Assembly (NCBI GenBank): GCA_049323615.1
Contig: JBMOPD010000022.1
Location: 1 to 64,000 of the forward strand
From: JBMOPD01 sp049323615
GTDB taxonomy: Bacteria; Bacillota; Desulfotomaculia; Desulfotomaculales; Desulfocucumaceae
Direction of reading: 5' to 3'
DNA: 64,000 bases
Below the pieces are notes generated by a model that did not search any database, was not told where the DNA came from, and was given only the letters and a program-made list of their open reading frames with translations. The position numbers were made by a program, and so were the translations under genes. Positions 8,129 through 16,204 of this stretch are shown piece by piece (position 1 is the first letter of the stretch; the number at the start of each line of letters is the position of its first letter).

Positions 8129-8164
8129 GCCTGACACTTCTATGAAAAACATAGAATGTCAGGC
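8129..8164 (-). terminator. Terminator-like hairpin after the PadR gene
   Basis: GCCTGACA-TTCTATG stem of about 15 pairs around a short A-rich loop, with a T-rich tail 15 to 25 bases further on the minus strand. The T tract is not immediately adjacent, so termination is only probable. Confidence 0.45.
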
Positions 8165-8263
8165 CGCAGTGCCAAAATACTCATCAACGAGCAATATTTA
8201 TTTTTATAAAGGAAATATACTATATTTCAAACCGAAGATCAAGTGCTTTTTTTTTAAAACTTC

Positions 8264-8812
8264 TTATTGACTTTTTATCTTTTTTATAACTTCCTCAATC
8301 CACTCCAGGTTGGCCTTCACCAGGCGTATGCCGAGGTCAAGGGTAATCTCCCAGTACATCCTGTCCCGGGGACCGCCGGCTTTTTTGGAGAAATCCTCAA
8401 TCACCCGGTACAGCGACTCAAAGTGTCTCAGTTTTTCCTCGGACTCCTTTTTATACTTGGTAACCTGGTAGAGCAGCTCTTCCTTGCCGATCCTCCCGCC
8501 AAAGTAAAGCCGCAGGAGAAATTCATCGTTGTACCTCATGGCCAGGCTCCGGGGAAAGGACTCAAGCCATGCCTGGAACTTCTTCTCCCCCTCCGGCGTA
8601 AGGTGATAAACCTTCCTGTCCGGTCTCCCTTCCCGGCGCTGAACCGCGGAGGTAACCAGCCCCTTTTCCTCCAACCCGGAAAGCTCACGGTAAATCTGGC
8701 TCAGGTGGGCGTGCCAGAAGTGGCTTATGGAGTTGTCAAACACTTCCTTGAGGTTGTATCCCGTCATCGGGCGGTAGCTTAAAAGCCCCAAAATGGCGTA
8801 AGATAAAGACAT
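8264..8812 (-). CDS. PadR-family transcriptional regulator
   Basis: A 182-residue protein with the PadR winged helix at residues 1-85 (AILGLLSYRPMTGYNLKE, ISHFWHAHLSQIYREL, wing EGRPDRKVYHLTPEG) and the C-terminal dimerisation helices (Vir-type domain). It lies 42 bases downstream of the enoate-reductase-like gene on the same strand and probably represses that operon in response to a small aromatic or enoate ligand. The start ATG follows GGTGGGAAT. Confidence 0.82.
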   Translation of the reverse strand: MSLSYAILGLLSYRPMTGYNLKEVFDNSISHFWHAHLSQIYRELSGLEEKGLVTSAVQRREGRPDRKVYHLTPEGEKKFQAWLESFPRSLAMRYNDEFLLRLYFGGRIGKEELLYQVTKYKKESEEKLRHFESLYRVIEDFSKKAGGPRDRMYWEITLDLGIRLVKANLEWIEEVIKKIKSQ

Positions 8813-8854
8813 ATTCCCACCAGTGAGTTATATTTTAAAAATTTCCTAAGGCGT

Positions 8855-10849
8855 TCAGATCTTTCTGCCCACTTCAAATCCTTCCCGGATGGCCTCGGTC
8901 AGTTTCCTCGGACTGACGGCATCACCAATGATGTGGAGTTCGGGCACCCTTCCCTGCAGCTGGCCGGCCAGTTCGTTAACCGGCCTGGCCCCCACCGCCA
9001 GCACTACGGTGTCTGCCGGAATGAGGGACTCCTGCCCCTCCCTTTCGATAACCACACCCCGATCGTTGACCTCCTTTACCCTGGCCTGATCAATGACATT
9101 AATCCCCAGCCGCTTGATGTTCTTCATAACCACCCAGCGGGTGCTGATGCCTATGTCCCTGCCGATTCCCTTAAGCAGTTCCACCACCGTAACATTCTTG
9201 GTGCCCCGGTTGAGAAGCCGGATCAGGGTTTCATAGGATTCGGCCTCGTTTTCCATCAGGAATTTCAGGTTATCGGCGCTCAGGGTGCCTGTCCCGGCGA
9301 TGGTTATGGCCGTTTCACAGCCCACCGCGCCCCCGCCGATGACAACCACATTCCGGCCCAGGGCGGCATTGCCCGCCAGCACGTCCAGGGCGGAAACCAT
9401 TTTATCCCCGGCGGTTACCGGGAAAGGAGCCGCACTGGGCCGCGCGCCGGTGGCCAGGACCACCACGTCCGCATTTTCCCCGGTGACATTCCCGGCCGTT
9501 GCCTCCCGGTTCAGCAATACCTTCACTCCGCCGGCCTGCAGCTGGTGTTCGTAATAGTCCACCAGGCCTAAAAATTCCTGCTTGCCGGTGGGCCTGGCGG
9601 CGTAGTGAATTTGCCCGCCCAGGCGCGGGCCCTTTTCCCAGAGAGTGACACTGTGCCCCCTGGACGCGGCTGTCCGGGCCGCCTCCAGCCCCGCCGGCCC
9701 GCCGCCGATGACCAGGACTTTCCGGGGTTGAGCGGCCGGTTCCACCGTTATCTCGTATTCCCTGCCGGCCATGGGGTTGATGATACAGTGGACCTCACCC
9801 ATGGTGAACACCATGTCCATACAGCCCTGGTTGCAGGCCAGGCACTTTCTTATGGACCCCAGGTCGCCGCTGGCGGCCTTGTTGGGAAACTCGGGGTCGG
9901 CTATCAGCGGGCGGCCGATGTTGACCATGTCCGCCTGGCCGTTTTTGAGTATCTGTTCGGCCACCCGGGGGTCGTTGATCCGGTTGCTGGCTATAACCGG
10001 GACACCGACAACAGATTTTACCCCCCAGGCCAGGTAGGCGAAGCCGCCCCGGGGCAGGTCCCCGGTAATCTGGGGAACCTTTGTTTCATGCCAGCCGCCG
10101 GTCACGTTGAAGCAGTCCGCCCCCGCCTTTTCAAGCTCCACGGCAAACATGGCGGCCTCTTTGTTGGTATTGCTGCCGGGCATGAAATCATTCCCCGACA
10201 ACCTTACCAGCACCGGAAAATCCCGGCCTGCCCTTTCCTTCACCCTTCTGACCACCTCGATACCGAAGCGGCACCTGTTTTCCCATGTCCCCCCGTACTG
10301 GTCGGTCCTCTGGTTGGTAAGGGGAGAGAGGAACTGGCAGATAAGGTAGCCGGCGCTGGCTATAATCTCCACCGCGTCGAAACCGGCCTTCCTGGCCCTG
10401 AGGGCGGCGCCGGCAAAGCTTTCGATCACCGCCTGGATGTCCTCCGGGGTCATTTCCCTGGGCACCTCCCGGGTAAGCCTGGAGGCCACGGGCGAGGGGG
10501 CAACGGGCTGCTGCCCGGTTAAAGAGGAATGGGTATACCTTCCGGCCTGGTAAAGCTGGGCCGCGATTTTCGCCCCGGCCCCCTTTACGGCGGCGGTCAG
10601 CCTTTGCAGTCCCTCTATGTACTTGTCATCATGCAGGCCGATCATCTTCGGCCCTGTCCCCAGCTGATCGATGGAGCAGCCGCCCACTATGATCAGCCCG
10701 GCGCCGCCCCGGGCCCTGGTTTCGTAATACTTGACCAGCCTGTCGTTCACAAAGCCGTCGGGCGTGTAGGAGTGGTGTATGGCCGGCATGGAAATACGGT
10801 TTTTAATTTCCAGGCTGCCGATTTTTATCGGCTTGAAAAGCATTTGCAC
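8855..10849 (-). CDS. Old-yellow-enzyme-type enoate / 2,4-dienoyl-CoA reductase
   Basis: A 664-residue flavoprotein of the FadH/2-enoate reductase family. Residues 1 to about 330 are the FMN-binding TIM barrel (PIKIGSLEIKNRISMPAI; AQLYQAGRYT; LTNQRTDQYGG). A [4Fe-4S] cysteine set follows (CLACNQGCMD and a fourth Cys about 12 residues on). Then come FAD and NAD(P)H Rossmann folds (VIGGGPAGLEAARTAASRG and VVVIGGGAVGCETAITIAG). It reduces an activated C=C bond of an enoate or enoyl-CoA with NAD(P)H in the cytoplasm; the substrate is unknown. The GTG start follows GGGGGGAG. It is co-transcribed with a PadR regulator. Confidence 0.85.
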   Translation of the reverse strand: MQMLFKPIKIGSLEIKNRISMPAIHHSYTPDGFVNDRLVKYYETRARGGAGLIIVGGCSIDQLGTGPKMIGLHDDKYIEGLQRLTAAVKGAGAKIAAQLYQAGRYTHSSLTGQQPVAPSPVASRLTREVPREMTPEDIQAVIESFAGAALRARKAGFDAVEIIASAGYLICQFLSPLTNQRTDQYGGTWENRCRFGIEVVRRVKERAGRDFPVLVRLSGNDFMPGSNTNKEAAMFAVELEKAGADCFNVTGGWHETKVPQITGDLPRGGFAYLAWGVKSVVGVPVIASNRINDPRVAEQILKNGQADMVNIGRPLIADPEFPNKAASGDLGSIRKCLACNQGCMDMVFTMGEVHCIINPMAGREYEITVEPAAQPRKVLVIGGGPAGLEAARTAASRGHSVTLWEKGPRLGGQIHYAARPTGKQEFLGLVDYYEHQLQAGGVKVLLNREATAGNVTGENADVVVLATGARPSAAPFPVTAGDKMVSALDVLAGNAALGRNVVVIGGGAVGCETAITIAGTGTLSADNLKFLMENEAESYETLIRLLNRGTKNVTVVELLKGIGRDIGISTRWVVMKNIKRLGINVIDQARVKEVNDRGVVIEREGQESLIPADTVVLAVGARPVNELAGQLQGRVPELHIIGDAVSPRKLTEAIREGFEVGRKI

Positions 10850-11011
10850 GATTTTCTCCCCCCAGCAATAGTGTTATTTGTACATTGTTATATATAATAT
10901 TGCACACTATATTTAATCAGTCAACTTAAAAAACCAAAGAGGATTTATGATTGCGGTACGAGAATATAAACTTGAAACATAAATATATTTTAACTCGGGA
11001 GGTTGGGTTCT

Positions 11012-11365
11012 GTGGCCAAAGTTGTCATCTTTCAATGTTGTAAAATCAAGGATACCAGCTGTGTTGCCTGTTTAAAGTGCTTTAAGGCAGCGGAAAAAAA
11101 GGAAGGTGAGTTTTCCCGGTACGATTCGGTCAGCATAGCGGCCATGGGCGGCTGCGGCGACTGCCCCGGCCTGGTTATGCCCAAGGCGCAGCTGACAATG
11201 GAAATGGCCGATTACCTGGACTGCGACATTGACGCCATCCACCTGGGCACATGCATGGTAAAGGCCAAAAAGACAGCCGCCTGCCCCATTGACCACGACG
11301 CCTTAAAAGAGATGCTCCAGACAAAGTTCGGCAAACCGGTGGTAATAGGCACCCATAACTATTAA
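11012..11365 (+). CDS. CGGC-domain metal-binding protein
   Basis: A 117-residue protein starting with GTG 9 bases after GGGAGG. It is rich in cysteines: CC near the N-terminus, CVACLKC, the family motif GGCGDCPG, a later HLGTCM and a final CPIDH. This pattern matches the CGGC domain (PF08821), a presumed metal- or cluster-binding domain of unknown role in anaerobes. It stands alone between two transcription units and is followed by a strong terminator. Confidence 0.7.
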   Translation: MAKVVIFQCCKIKDTSCVACLKCFKAAEKKEGEFSRYDSVSIAAMGGCGDCPGLVMPKAQLTMEMADYLDCDIDAIHLGTCMVKAKKTAACPIDHDALKEMLQTKFGKPVVIGTHNY

Positions 11366-11385
11366 TAAGTAACCCCGGCAATTAA

Positions 11386-11416
11386 AACCCCTTCTGTTCC
11401 CGGAAGGGGTTTTTTG
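11386..11416 (+). terminator. Rho-independent terminator
   Basis: AAACCCCTTC, loop TGTTCC, GGAAGGGGTTT followed by TTTT; lies 21 bases after the CGGC gene and also faces the end of the convergent symporter gene. Confidence 0.75.
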
Positions 11417-11425
11417 CGCCCCAAA

Positions 11426-12841
11426 TTATTGGGAGCCCGTTTTTGAATATGCGGTGGAAGAGGCAACGGTGCAGCTCCTTTTCAGCCTGTCCACCAGATA
11501 GCGGTATTTTTCACTGTACCCGGCCAGGAATCCGCCATGGTCATCCAGGGGATAGTGCCGGATGATGAAATAACTTAACAGGTTTAGAGCCGCACAAACC
11601 GGAAAAATGAGGTATATGCCCAGCGGCTTGGCCGCGCTGTAACCGAAGAAGGAGAAAAGGATACCCGTGATGGCCAGGTTGGTGGAATCGATGGTGCGGA
11701 AAATGAGGCCGTGGGTGCCTATGTACAGCGCCTCCTTGCGCTCGCCGGTGAGCTGGCTGTCGAATAAGATTATGTCCACCAGCATGGGGTTTTTGACGGT
11801 GTTGGTAAAGATAAAGAAGAAGGAATAGGTAAAGGCAAATAAAAGGATCACATCATACACGGAGGATCGGGGTATCAGCGGCAGGAGGATGGTCATCAGG
11901 CCGAACAAAACGCCATTGACCAGCACACTCCAGGCAAATACCTTCTTTTTGCAGATCTTTTTAGCCAGGATATTAGCTAAAGGGATGCTCAAAAACATCC
12001 CGGCAATGGAGAACAGCCCCAGTATAGCCGCATCTTTAGGCCTTTTACCGGCTATTTCAGTGAGCAAATAGGGGGCCACCGCGGTGATGGTTATAAAAGA
12101 GAGCATCTGGATACTGTTGGCTAAAGTGAACAGGATAAATATCCTGTTGCCGAGGATATCCTTAATCCCCTTGATAAAATTGATTTTCCTGCCGTTAATC
12201 TGGATATTCTCCCGTATTATGACATCCCTTTTTTCATTAATTGACACCACCGGCCCCATGGCCAAAAGCAGTGCCAGGATGCCGAAAACCATGGTCATGC
12301 TGGGAAAGCCGAGTTTTTCAAAGGCCGGGCCCTGGGTCAGGTTAATCAGGCCTATTATCACTCCTACAAAAAGCGAGATGCTGGTGATTTTAATCCTTTC
12401 GTCGCTGTCTGCGGTTATTTCGGGCGTCAGGGCCAGTATGGGCTGGTACATGACCAGGCTGGAAACCGTCATGACCATATAAATGCCTGAAAAGTAGATC
12501 ACGTTAAACCTGTCTATTCCCGTTTCAACCGGGGGCCTGGAGATCAGTACGGTGCAGGCGGCCATCACCACGGCGCCCACGAAAATAAAGGGAATCCTCC
12601 GCCCCCACCGGGTCCTGGTGTTGTCACTGATGATACCCACCACGGGGTTAAGGACAGCCTCCAGAACCCTGGCCAGGGTGGTAACCGTGGTAAAGGTGGC
12701 CAGGGGCACCAGGGCAACCCCCTTGCCTTCGGGCGGACAGTAGCCGTACATGATCCAGGTGGTTAAAGCAAACACAATCATGTAGGATTCTCCACCCAAA
12801 CTGAACAAAATAATCTGCCAATTCTTGAGATTTCCTTTCAA
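11426..12841 (-). CDS. GPH-family (MelB-like) MFS symporter
   Basis: A 471-residue transporter with about 12 membrane segments. The loop after helix 2 (NPVVGIISDNTRTRWGRRIP) is the MFS/GPH signature that follows a cation-coupling Asp-rich helix, and helix 1 opens with SLGGESYMIVFALTTW. Members carry glycosides, pentosides, hexuronides or, in anaerobes, other organic solutes with H+ or Na+. The substrate is unknown. The TTG start follows ACGGAGG. It is monocistronic. Confidence 0.75.
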   Translation of the reverse strand: MKGNLKNWQIILFSLGGESYMIVFALTTWIMYGYCPPEGKGVALVPLATFTTVTTLARVLEAVLNPVVGIISDNTRTRWGRRIPFIFVGAVVMAACTVLISRPPVETGIDRFNVIYFSGIYMVMTVSSLVMYQPILALTPEITADSDERIKITSISLFVGVIIGLINLTQGPAFEKLGFPSMTMVFGILALLLAMGPVVSINEKRDVIIRENIQINGRKINFIKGIKDILGNRIFILFTLANSIQMLSFITITAVAPYLLTEIAGKRPKDAAILGLFSIAGMFLSIPLANILAKKICKKKVFAWSVLVNGVLFGLMTILLPLIPRSSVYDVILLFAFTYSFFFIFTNTVKNPMLVDIILFDSQLTGERKEALYIGTHGLIFRTIDSTNLAITGILFSFFGYSAAKPLGIYLIFPVCAALNLLSYFIIRHYPLDDHGGFLAGYSEKYRYLVDRLKRSCTVASSTAYSKTGSQ

Positions 12842-13350
12842 GACTGCCTCCGTATACGATAATTAAGTTGTCCCTGCAAAATGACCGAAAAAAAGGCCGC
12901 CTTGGATGAAAAATAATGAACAGGTTTAATCTTCCCTGGCAACCTGAAATGTTTTTGAACATTTAAGGGCTGGCCCTGTTTTTCCTGCCACCAGTTTCCA
13001 TTTTCCCCCGAATAACTATACAAGTAATTTTAACACAGAACTGTTTTTTACGGCAATAAAACCTTTTTTGCAAAAGGTTTCCGAATGTTTCCGGAGAAAA
13101 CAAAGTGCATGTTCATTATTTAAACAAATTAAACATTTCCTTTTCCCCGCATTAAACAATCCGGCCTTAATCAAAACCTGAAACGAATAAAGACGGGAAA
13201 AAGCGCCGCCCGACAAACAGGCATAAAATTTGCAAAGCTATCAATAATGAATCAATAATTCTGCATGTCCCTTTCAATTAGTTTAAATACTGTTATAATG
13301 ATATAAATTATTTTAACAACTAAATTAATATTTGATTCGGGAGGTAGATA
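12842..13350. other. Long AT-rich intergenic region upstream of the beta-oxidation operon
   Basis: About 510 bases between divergent transcription units. It holds a small hairpin (13059-13080, AAACCTTTT/AAAAGGTTT) and, near its end, a promoter with an extended -10 (13291-13299). The only ORFs are short, AT-rich and without ribosome sites. Confidence 0.5.
13272..13299 (+). promoter_or_regulatory. Promoter of the acyl-CoA dehydrogenase operon
   Basis: -35-like TTTCAA, 16-base spacer, and TGTTATAAT (extended -10 with a perfect TATAAT). The predicted start of transcription is near 13306, about 45 bases before the 8-codon leader ORF. Confidence 0.5.
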
Positions 13351-13377
13351 ATGGGAGTATCCGGTTGTTGTTGCTGA
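13351..13377 (+). CDS. Eight-codon polycysteine leader peptide MGVSGCCC
   Basis: ATG GGA GTA TCC GGT TGT TGT TGC TGA, preceded at 7 bases by a full GGGAGGT ribosome site. It lies just after the predicted promoter and 48 bases before the TTG start of the acyl-CoA dehydrogenase gene, which has an almost identical ribosome-site context (GGGAGGTAGTATC). A run of three Cys codons before the stop recalls leader peptides that sense cysteinyl-tRNA supply. No terminator-antiterminator pair is evident, so translational coupling is one possibility. Existence as a translated ORF is inferred. Confidence 0.5.
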   Translation: MGVSGCCC

Positions 13378-13425
13378 CCCGGGTAGTATCGGAAAAAAAG
13401 ATAAAAAAACTGGGAGGTAGTATCT

Positions 13426-15249
13426 TTGGCAAGCAATTTTATTTATTCAAACCGGGACCACAAGTTCATCCTGAAAGAATGGCTGGACATGGAAAAAGTG
13501 TTTAACTTCGATGCCTTCAAGGACTTTTACGGCATGGAAGACGTGGACATGATACTTGACCAGGCCCTTAAAGTGGCCAGGGAAGTGGTGGCCCCCACCA
13601 ACATTGAGGGCGACCGGATCGGGGCAAAATTTGAAAACGGAAAAGTCACCACCCCCCCTTCCTTCAAAGAGGTCTTTAATTTCATGCAGGACAACGGGTA
13701 CGGGGCCTCGGCCTTCGACCCCGACGAGGAAGGGAAGCTGCCCTTTACCATGCACTTCATCCTCGAAGAGTTCTTCAACGCGGCAAATATGGCCTTCATG
13801 CCGTACTTCGGCCTCATCGGCGGGTCCTCCGATCTGATTTACAGGTTCGGAAGGGAGGAAGATAAAAAGCGCTTCCTCCCCAATATGTATGCCGGCAAGT
13901 GGGGCGGCACCATGTGCCTCACCGAGCCCTGCTGCGGGTCGGACGTGGGCGATATCACCACCAGGGCCTACCCCACCGACGACCCGAAGGTTTACAAGAT
14001 CAAGGGAACCAAATGCTTTATCACCGGCGGGGACCACGACCTGACCGAAAATATCATCCACCTGCTGCTGGCCAAGTGCGAGGGGGCGGCCCCGGGCACC
14101 AAGGGGATATCGCTGTTCATAGTGCCCAAAATATGGGTCAACGAGGACGGCAGCCTGGGCCAGCCCAACGACGTGACCACCGTGGCCATAGAGCACAAGA
14201 TGGGCATTAAGGGTTCGGCCACCGCCATGCTGAGCTTTGGCGAAAACGACAACTGCTACGGCATCCTGCTGGGCAACCCCCCCGATGAAAAGGGCAGGGC
14301 TGAAGGAATGGCCCAGATGTTCGTGATGATGAACGGGGCCCGCCAGGGCACCGGCCTGCAGGCTTTGTCCATCGCCCAGGCGGCTTACTACAACGCCCTG
14401 CAGTATGCCAAGGAGCGCGTTCAGGGCAAGGCCATATCCAACCCCAAGGGGCCCAGGGTGCGCATCATCGAGCACGAGGATGTCAGGAGAATGCTCCTGT
14501 TCCAGAAGTCGGTCATTGAGGCCTGCCGGGCCATGCTCAGCAAGAACGCCTACTACATTGACCTGGCCAGATACAGCGGAGACCCCGCGGAAAGGGAGAT
14601 GGCGGCAAGGAGGATAGAGGTCAACAACCCGCTGGTCAAGGCCTACCCCTCGGACATGGTATGGCTGACCACCGCTGAAGCCATTCAGATCCACGGCGGA
14701 TACGGGTTCACCGAAGAGTACCCGGTGGCCCAGGCCGCCCGGGACTGTAAGATACTGTCCATCTGGGAGGGCACCAACTTCATCCAGTCGCTGGACCTGC
14801 TGGGCCGGAAGTGGATGCTGGACGGCGGCAAGGTATTCATGGAGTGGCTGGCCGACGTGGAGGCCTCCGTTGAAAGCAACAAGGGGCTGGAGGGGCTGGA
14901 GCGCGAGTACGAAATAATGACCAGGGCCATATCCACCTACCGGGAGATCCACATGTTCATAGCCGGAATATTTATGAAGAACATCAAGGTGGTTCCGCTC
15001 TACTCCACCAGGATTCTGCACGCCACCGCCATGCTGTGGGGGGGATCCCTGCTGCTGGAACAGGCGGCCATAGCGTCCAAAAAGATGAAAGAACTGGGCG
15101 AGGGCCATTTCGACTATCCCTTCTACCAGGGCAAGGTCCAGACCGCCAAGTTCTACATCAGAAACATAGTTCCGGAAATATTCAAGGTTGCGGAAGTTCT
15201 GAAGGACTGCGACACCTCGGCCATCGACATACTGGAAGAGGGACTGTAA
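13426..15249 (+). CDS. Acyl-CoA dehydrogenase (large, ~600-residue subfamily)
   Basis: A 607-residue flavoprotein with the usual acyl-CoA dehydrogenase N, middle and C domains plus the extra C-terminal domain (PF12806 type) of the long subfamily. Motifs are LTEPCCGSDVG in the FAD/substrate loop, IHGGYGFTEEYPVAQAARDCK, and WEGTN with the catalytic Glu. It oxidises an acyl-CoA to a 2-enoyl-CoA and passes electrons to ETF. The TTG start is set by GGGAGGT 8 bases upstream. It heads an operon with a 3-hydroxyacyl-CoA dehydrogenase (28-base gap) and a thiolase. No EtfAB or enoyl-CoA hydratase is in the operon. Confidence 0.9.
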   Translation: MASNFIYSNRDHKFILKEWLDMEKVFNFDAFKDFYGMEDVDMILDQALKVAREVVAPTNIEGDRIGAKFENGKVTTPPSFKEVFNFMQDNGYGASAFDPDEEGKLPFTMHFILEEFFNAANMAFMPYFGLIGGSSDLIYRFGREEDKKRFLPNMYAGKWGGTMCLTEPCCGSDVGDITTRAYPTDDPKVYKIKGTKCFITGGDHDLTENIIHLLLAKCEGAAPGTKGISLFIVPKIWVNEDGSLGQPNDVTTVAIEHKMGIKGSATAMLSFGENDNCYGILLGNPPDEKGRAEGMAQMFVMMNGARQGTGLQALSIAQAAYYNALQYAKERVQGKAISNPKGPRVRIIEHEDVRRMLLFQKSVIEACRAMLSKNAYYIDLARYSGDPAEREMAARRIEVNNPLVKAYPSDMVWLTTAEAIQIHGGYGFTEEYPVAQAARDCKILSIWEGTNFIQSLDLLGRKWMLDGGKVFMEWLADVEASVESNKGLEGLEREYEIMTRAISTYREIHMFIAGIFMKNIKVVPLYSTRILHATAMLWGGSLLLEQAAIASKKMKELGEGHFDYPFYQGKVQTAKFYIRNIVPEIFKVAEVLKDCDTSAIDILEEGL

Positions 15250-15277
15250 TACTATCAAATTAAGGGGGTTTTAAAAA

Positions 15278-16150
15278 ATGGCTGTCGAAGGCATCAAGAA
15301 CATCTGCGTGGTGGGCGCCGGCAACATGGGGCACCAGATTGCCCTGGGCGCGGCAATAGCCGGTTTCAAGGTAAAATGCACCGACGTGAAACCCGAAATC
15401 CTCAAAAAGGCCGAGGACTTCGCCAATTCCTACCTGCCCGGCCGGGTGGCCAAGGGCAAAATGACCGAAGAGCAGGCCAAAGCCGCCAGGGCCAACATAT
15501 CCTTCACATCCGACCTGAAGGAAGCGGCCCGGGACGCCGACCTGGTCATCGAGGCCATTCTGGAGATCCTGGAGTTAAAGCGCAAGGTTTTCAAGCAGCT
15601 GGACGAGATATGCCCGCCCCATACCATACTGGCCACCAACAGCTCCTTTATAGTCAGTTCCAAGATCGTGGACGTCACCAGGAGGCCGGACAAGGTCTGC
15701 AACATGCACTACTTCAACCCCGCCCTGGTGATGAAGCTGGTGGAGGTGGTCCAGGGGCCCCATACCTCGGACGAAACCGTCGAAAAAGTGATGGCGGTGT
15801 GCAAGGCGCTGGACAAGGTTCCGGTCCACCTGAAGAAGGAAGTGGAGGGGTTCCTGGTCAACCGGGTAATCCGGGCCATAAGCGAAGAGGCTATGTGGAT
15901 CTACGACATGGGCGTGGCCTCCACAGAGGACATCGACAAAGCCCTGATGTACGGCCTGGGCCATCCCATGGGGGCCTTCCGCCTGATGGACCTGACCGGC
16001 ATCGACCTGACCTACATCATGGCCATGGAAAAATACCGCGAGACCGGAGATCCCAGGTACAAGCCCTCCCCGTCGGTGGTGGAAAAATACATCAAGGGCG
16101 AGTGGGGAGAGAAAACCGGCAAGGGATGGTATGATTACACGAAAAAATAA
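15278..16150 (+). CDS. hbd: 3-hydroxybutyryl-CoA (3-hydroxyacyl-CoA) dehydrogenase
   Basis: A 290-residue enzyme: NAD-binding GAGNMGHQIA (residues 9-18), the ILATNSSFIVSS segment with the Ser of the active site, NMHYFNPALVMKLVE with the catalytic His, and the C-terminal EEAMWIYDMGVAS helices. It oxidises (S)-3-hydroxyacyl-CoA to 3-oxoacyl-CoA with NAD+ in the cytoplasm. It is the second gene of the beta-oxidation operon, with a ribosome site AAGGGGG. Confidence 0.92.
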   Translation: MAVEGIKNICVVGAGNMGHQIALGAAIAGFKVKCTDVKPEILKKAEDFANSYLPGRVAKGKMTEEQAKAARANISFTSDLKEAARDADLVIEAILEILELKRKVFKQLDEICPPHTILATNSSFIVSSKIVDVTRRPDKVCNMHYFNPALVMKLVEVVQGPHTSDETVEKVMAVCKALDKVPVHLKKEVEGFLVNRVIRAISEEAMWIYDMGVASTEDIDKALMYGLGHPMGAFRLMDLTGIDLTYIMAMEKYRETGDPRYKPSPSVVEKYIKGEWGEKTGKGWYDYTKK

Positions 16151-16204
16151 GAATACAGGAGACAGTCCTGATTCCCAATTCCTGCATTTAGGAGGTGAAC
16201 AGCA

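Larger units (their letters stand above)
7881..8263. other. Intergenic region upstream of amt with two hairpins
   Basis: AT-rich 383-base region between the PadR gene and amt, both on the minus strand. It carries two terminator-like hairpins (8129-8164 and 8010-8047) in series; the second lies about 130 bases before the amt start. No ORF of interest is seen. Confidence 0.5.

Noticed and set aside
13016..13216. 66-codon minus-strand ORF upstream of the beta-oxidation operon
   Set aside because: Lies in AT-rich spacer, lacks a ribosome site and has no coding-like codon bias.
13375..13377. TGA after the Cys-Cys-Cys codons as a possible selenocysteine codon
   Set aside because: No SECIS-like hairpin follows and reading on gives no sensible protein; it is taken as a normal stop.
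13447..15258. 603-codon open frame antisense to the long acyl-CoA dehydrogenase
   Set aside because: It mirrors the strongly biased codons of a well-supported gene, has no ribosome site and its translation is Gly/His/Val-rich without domain motifs.
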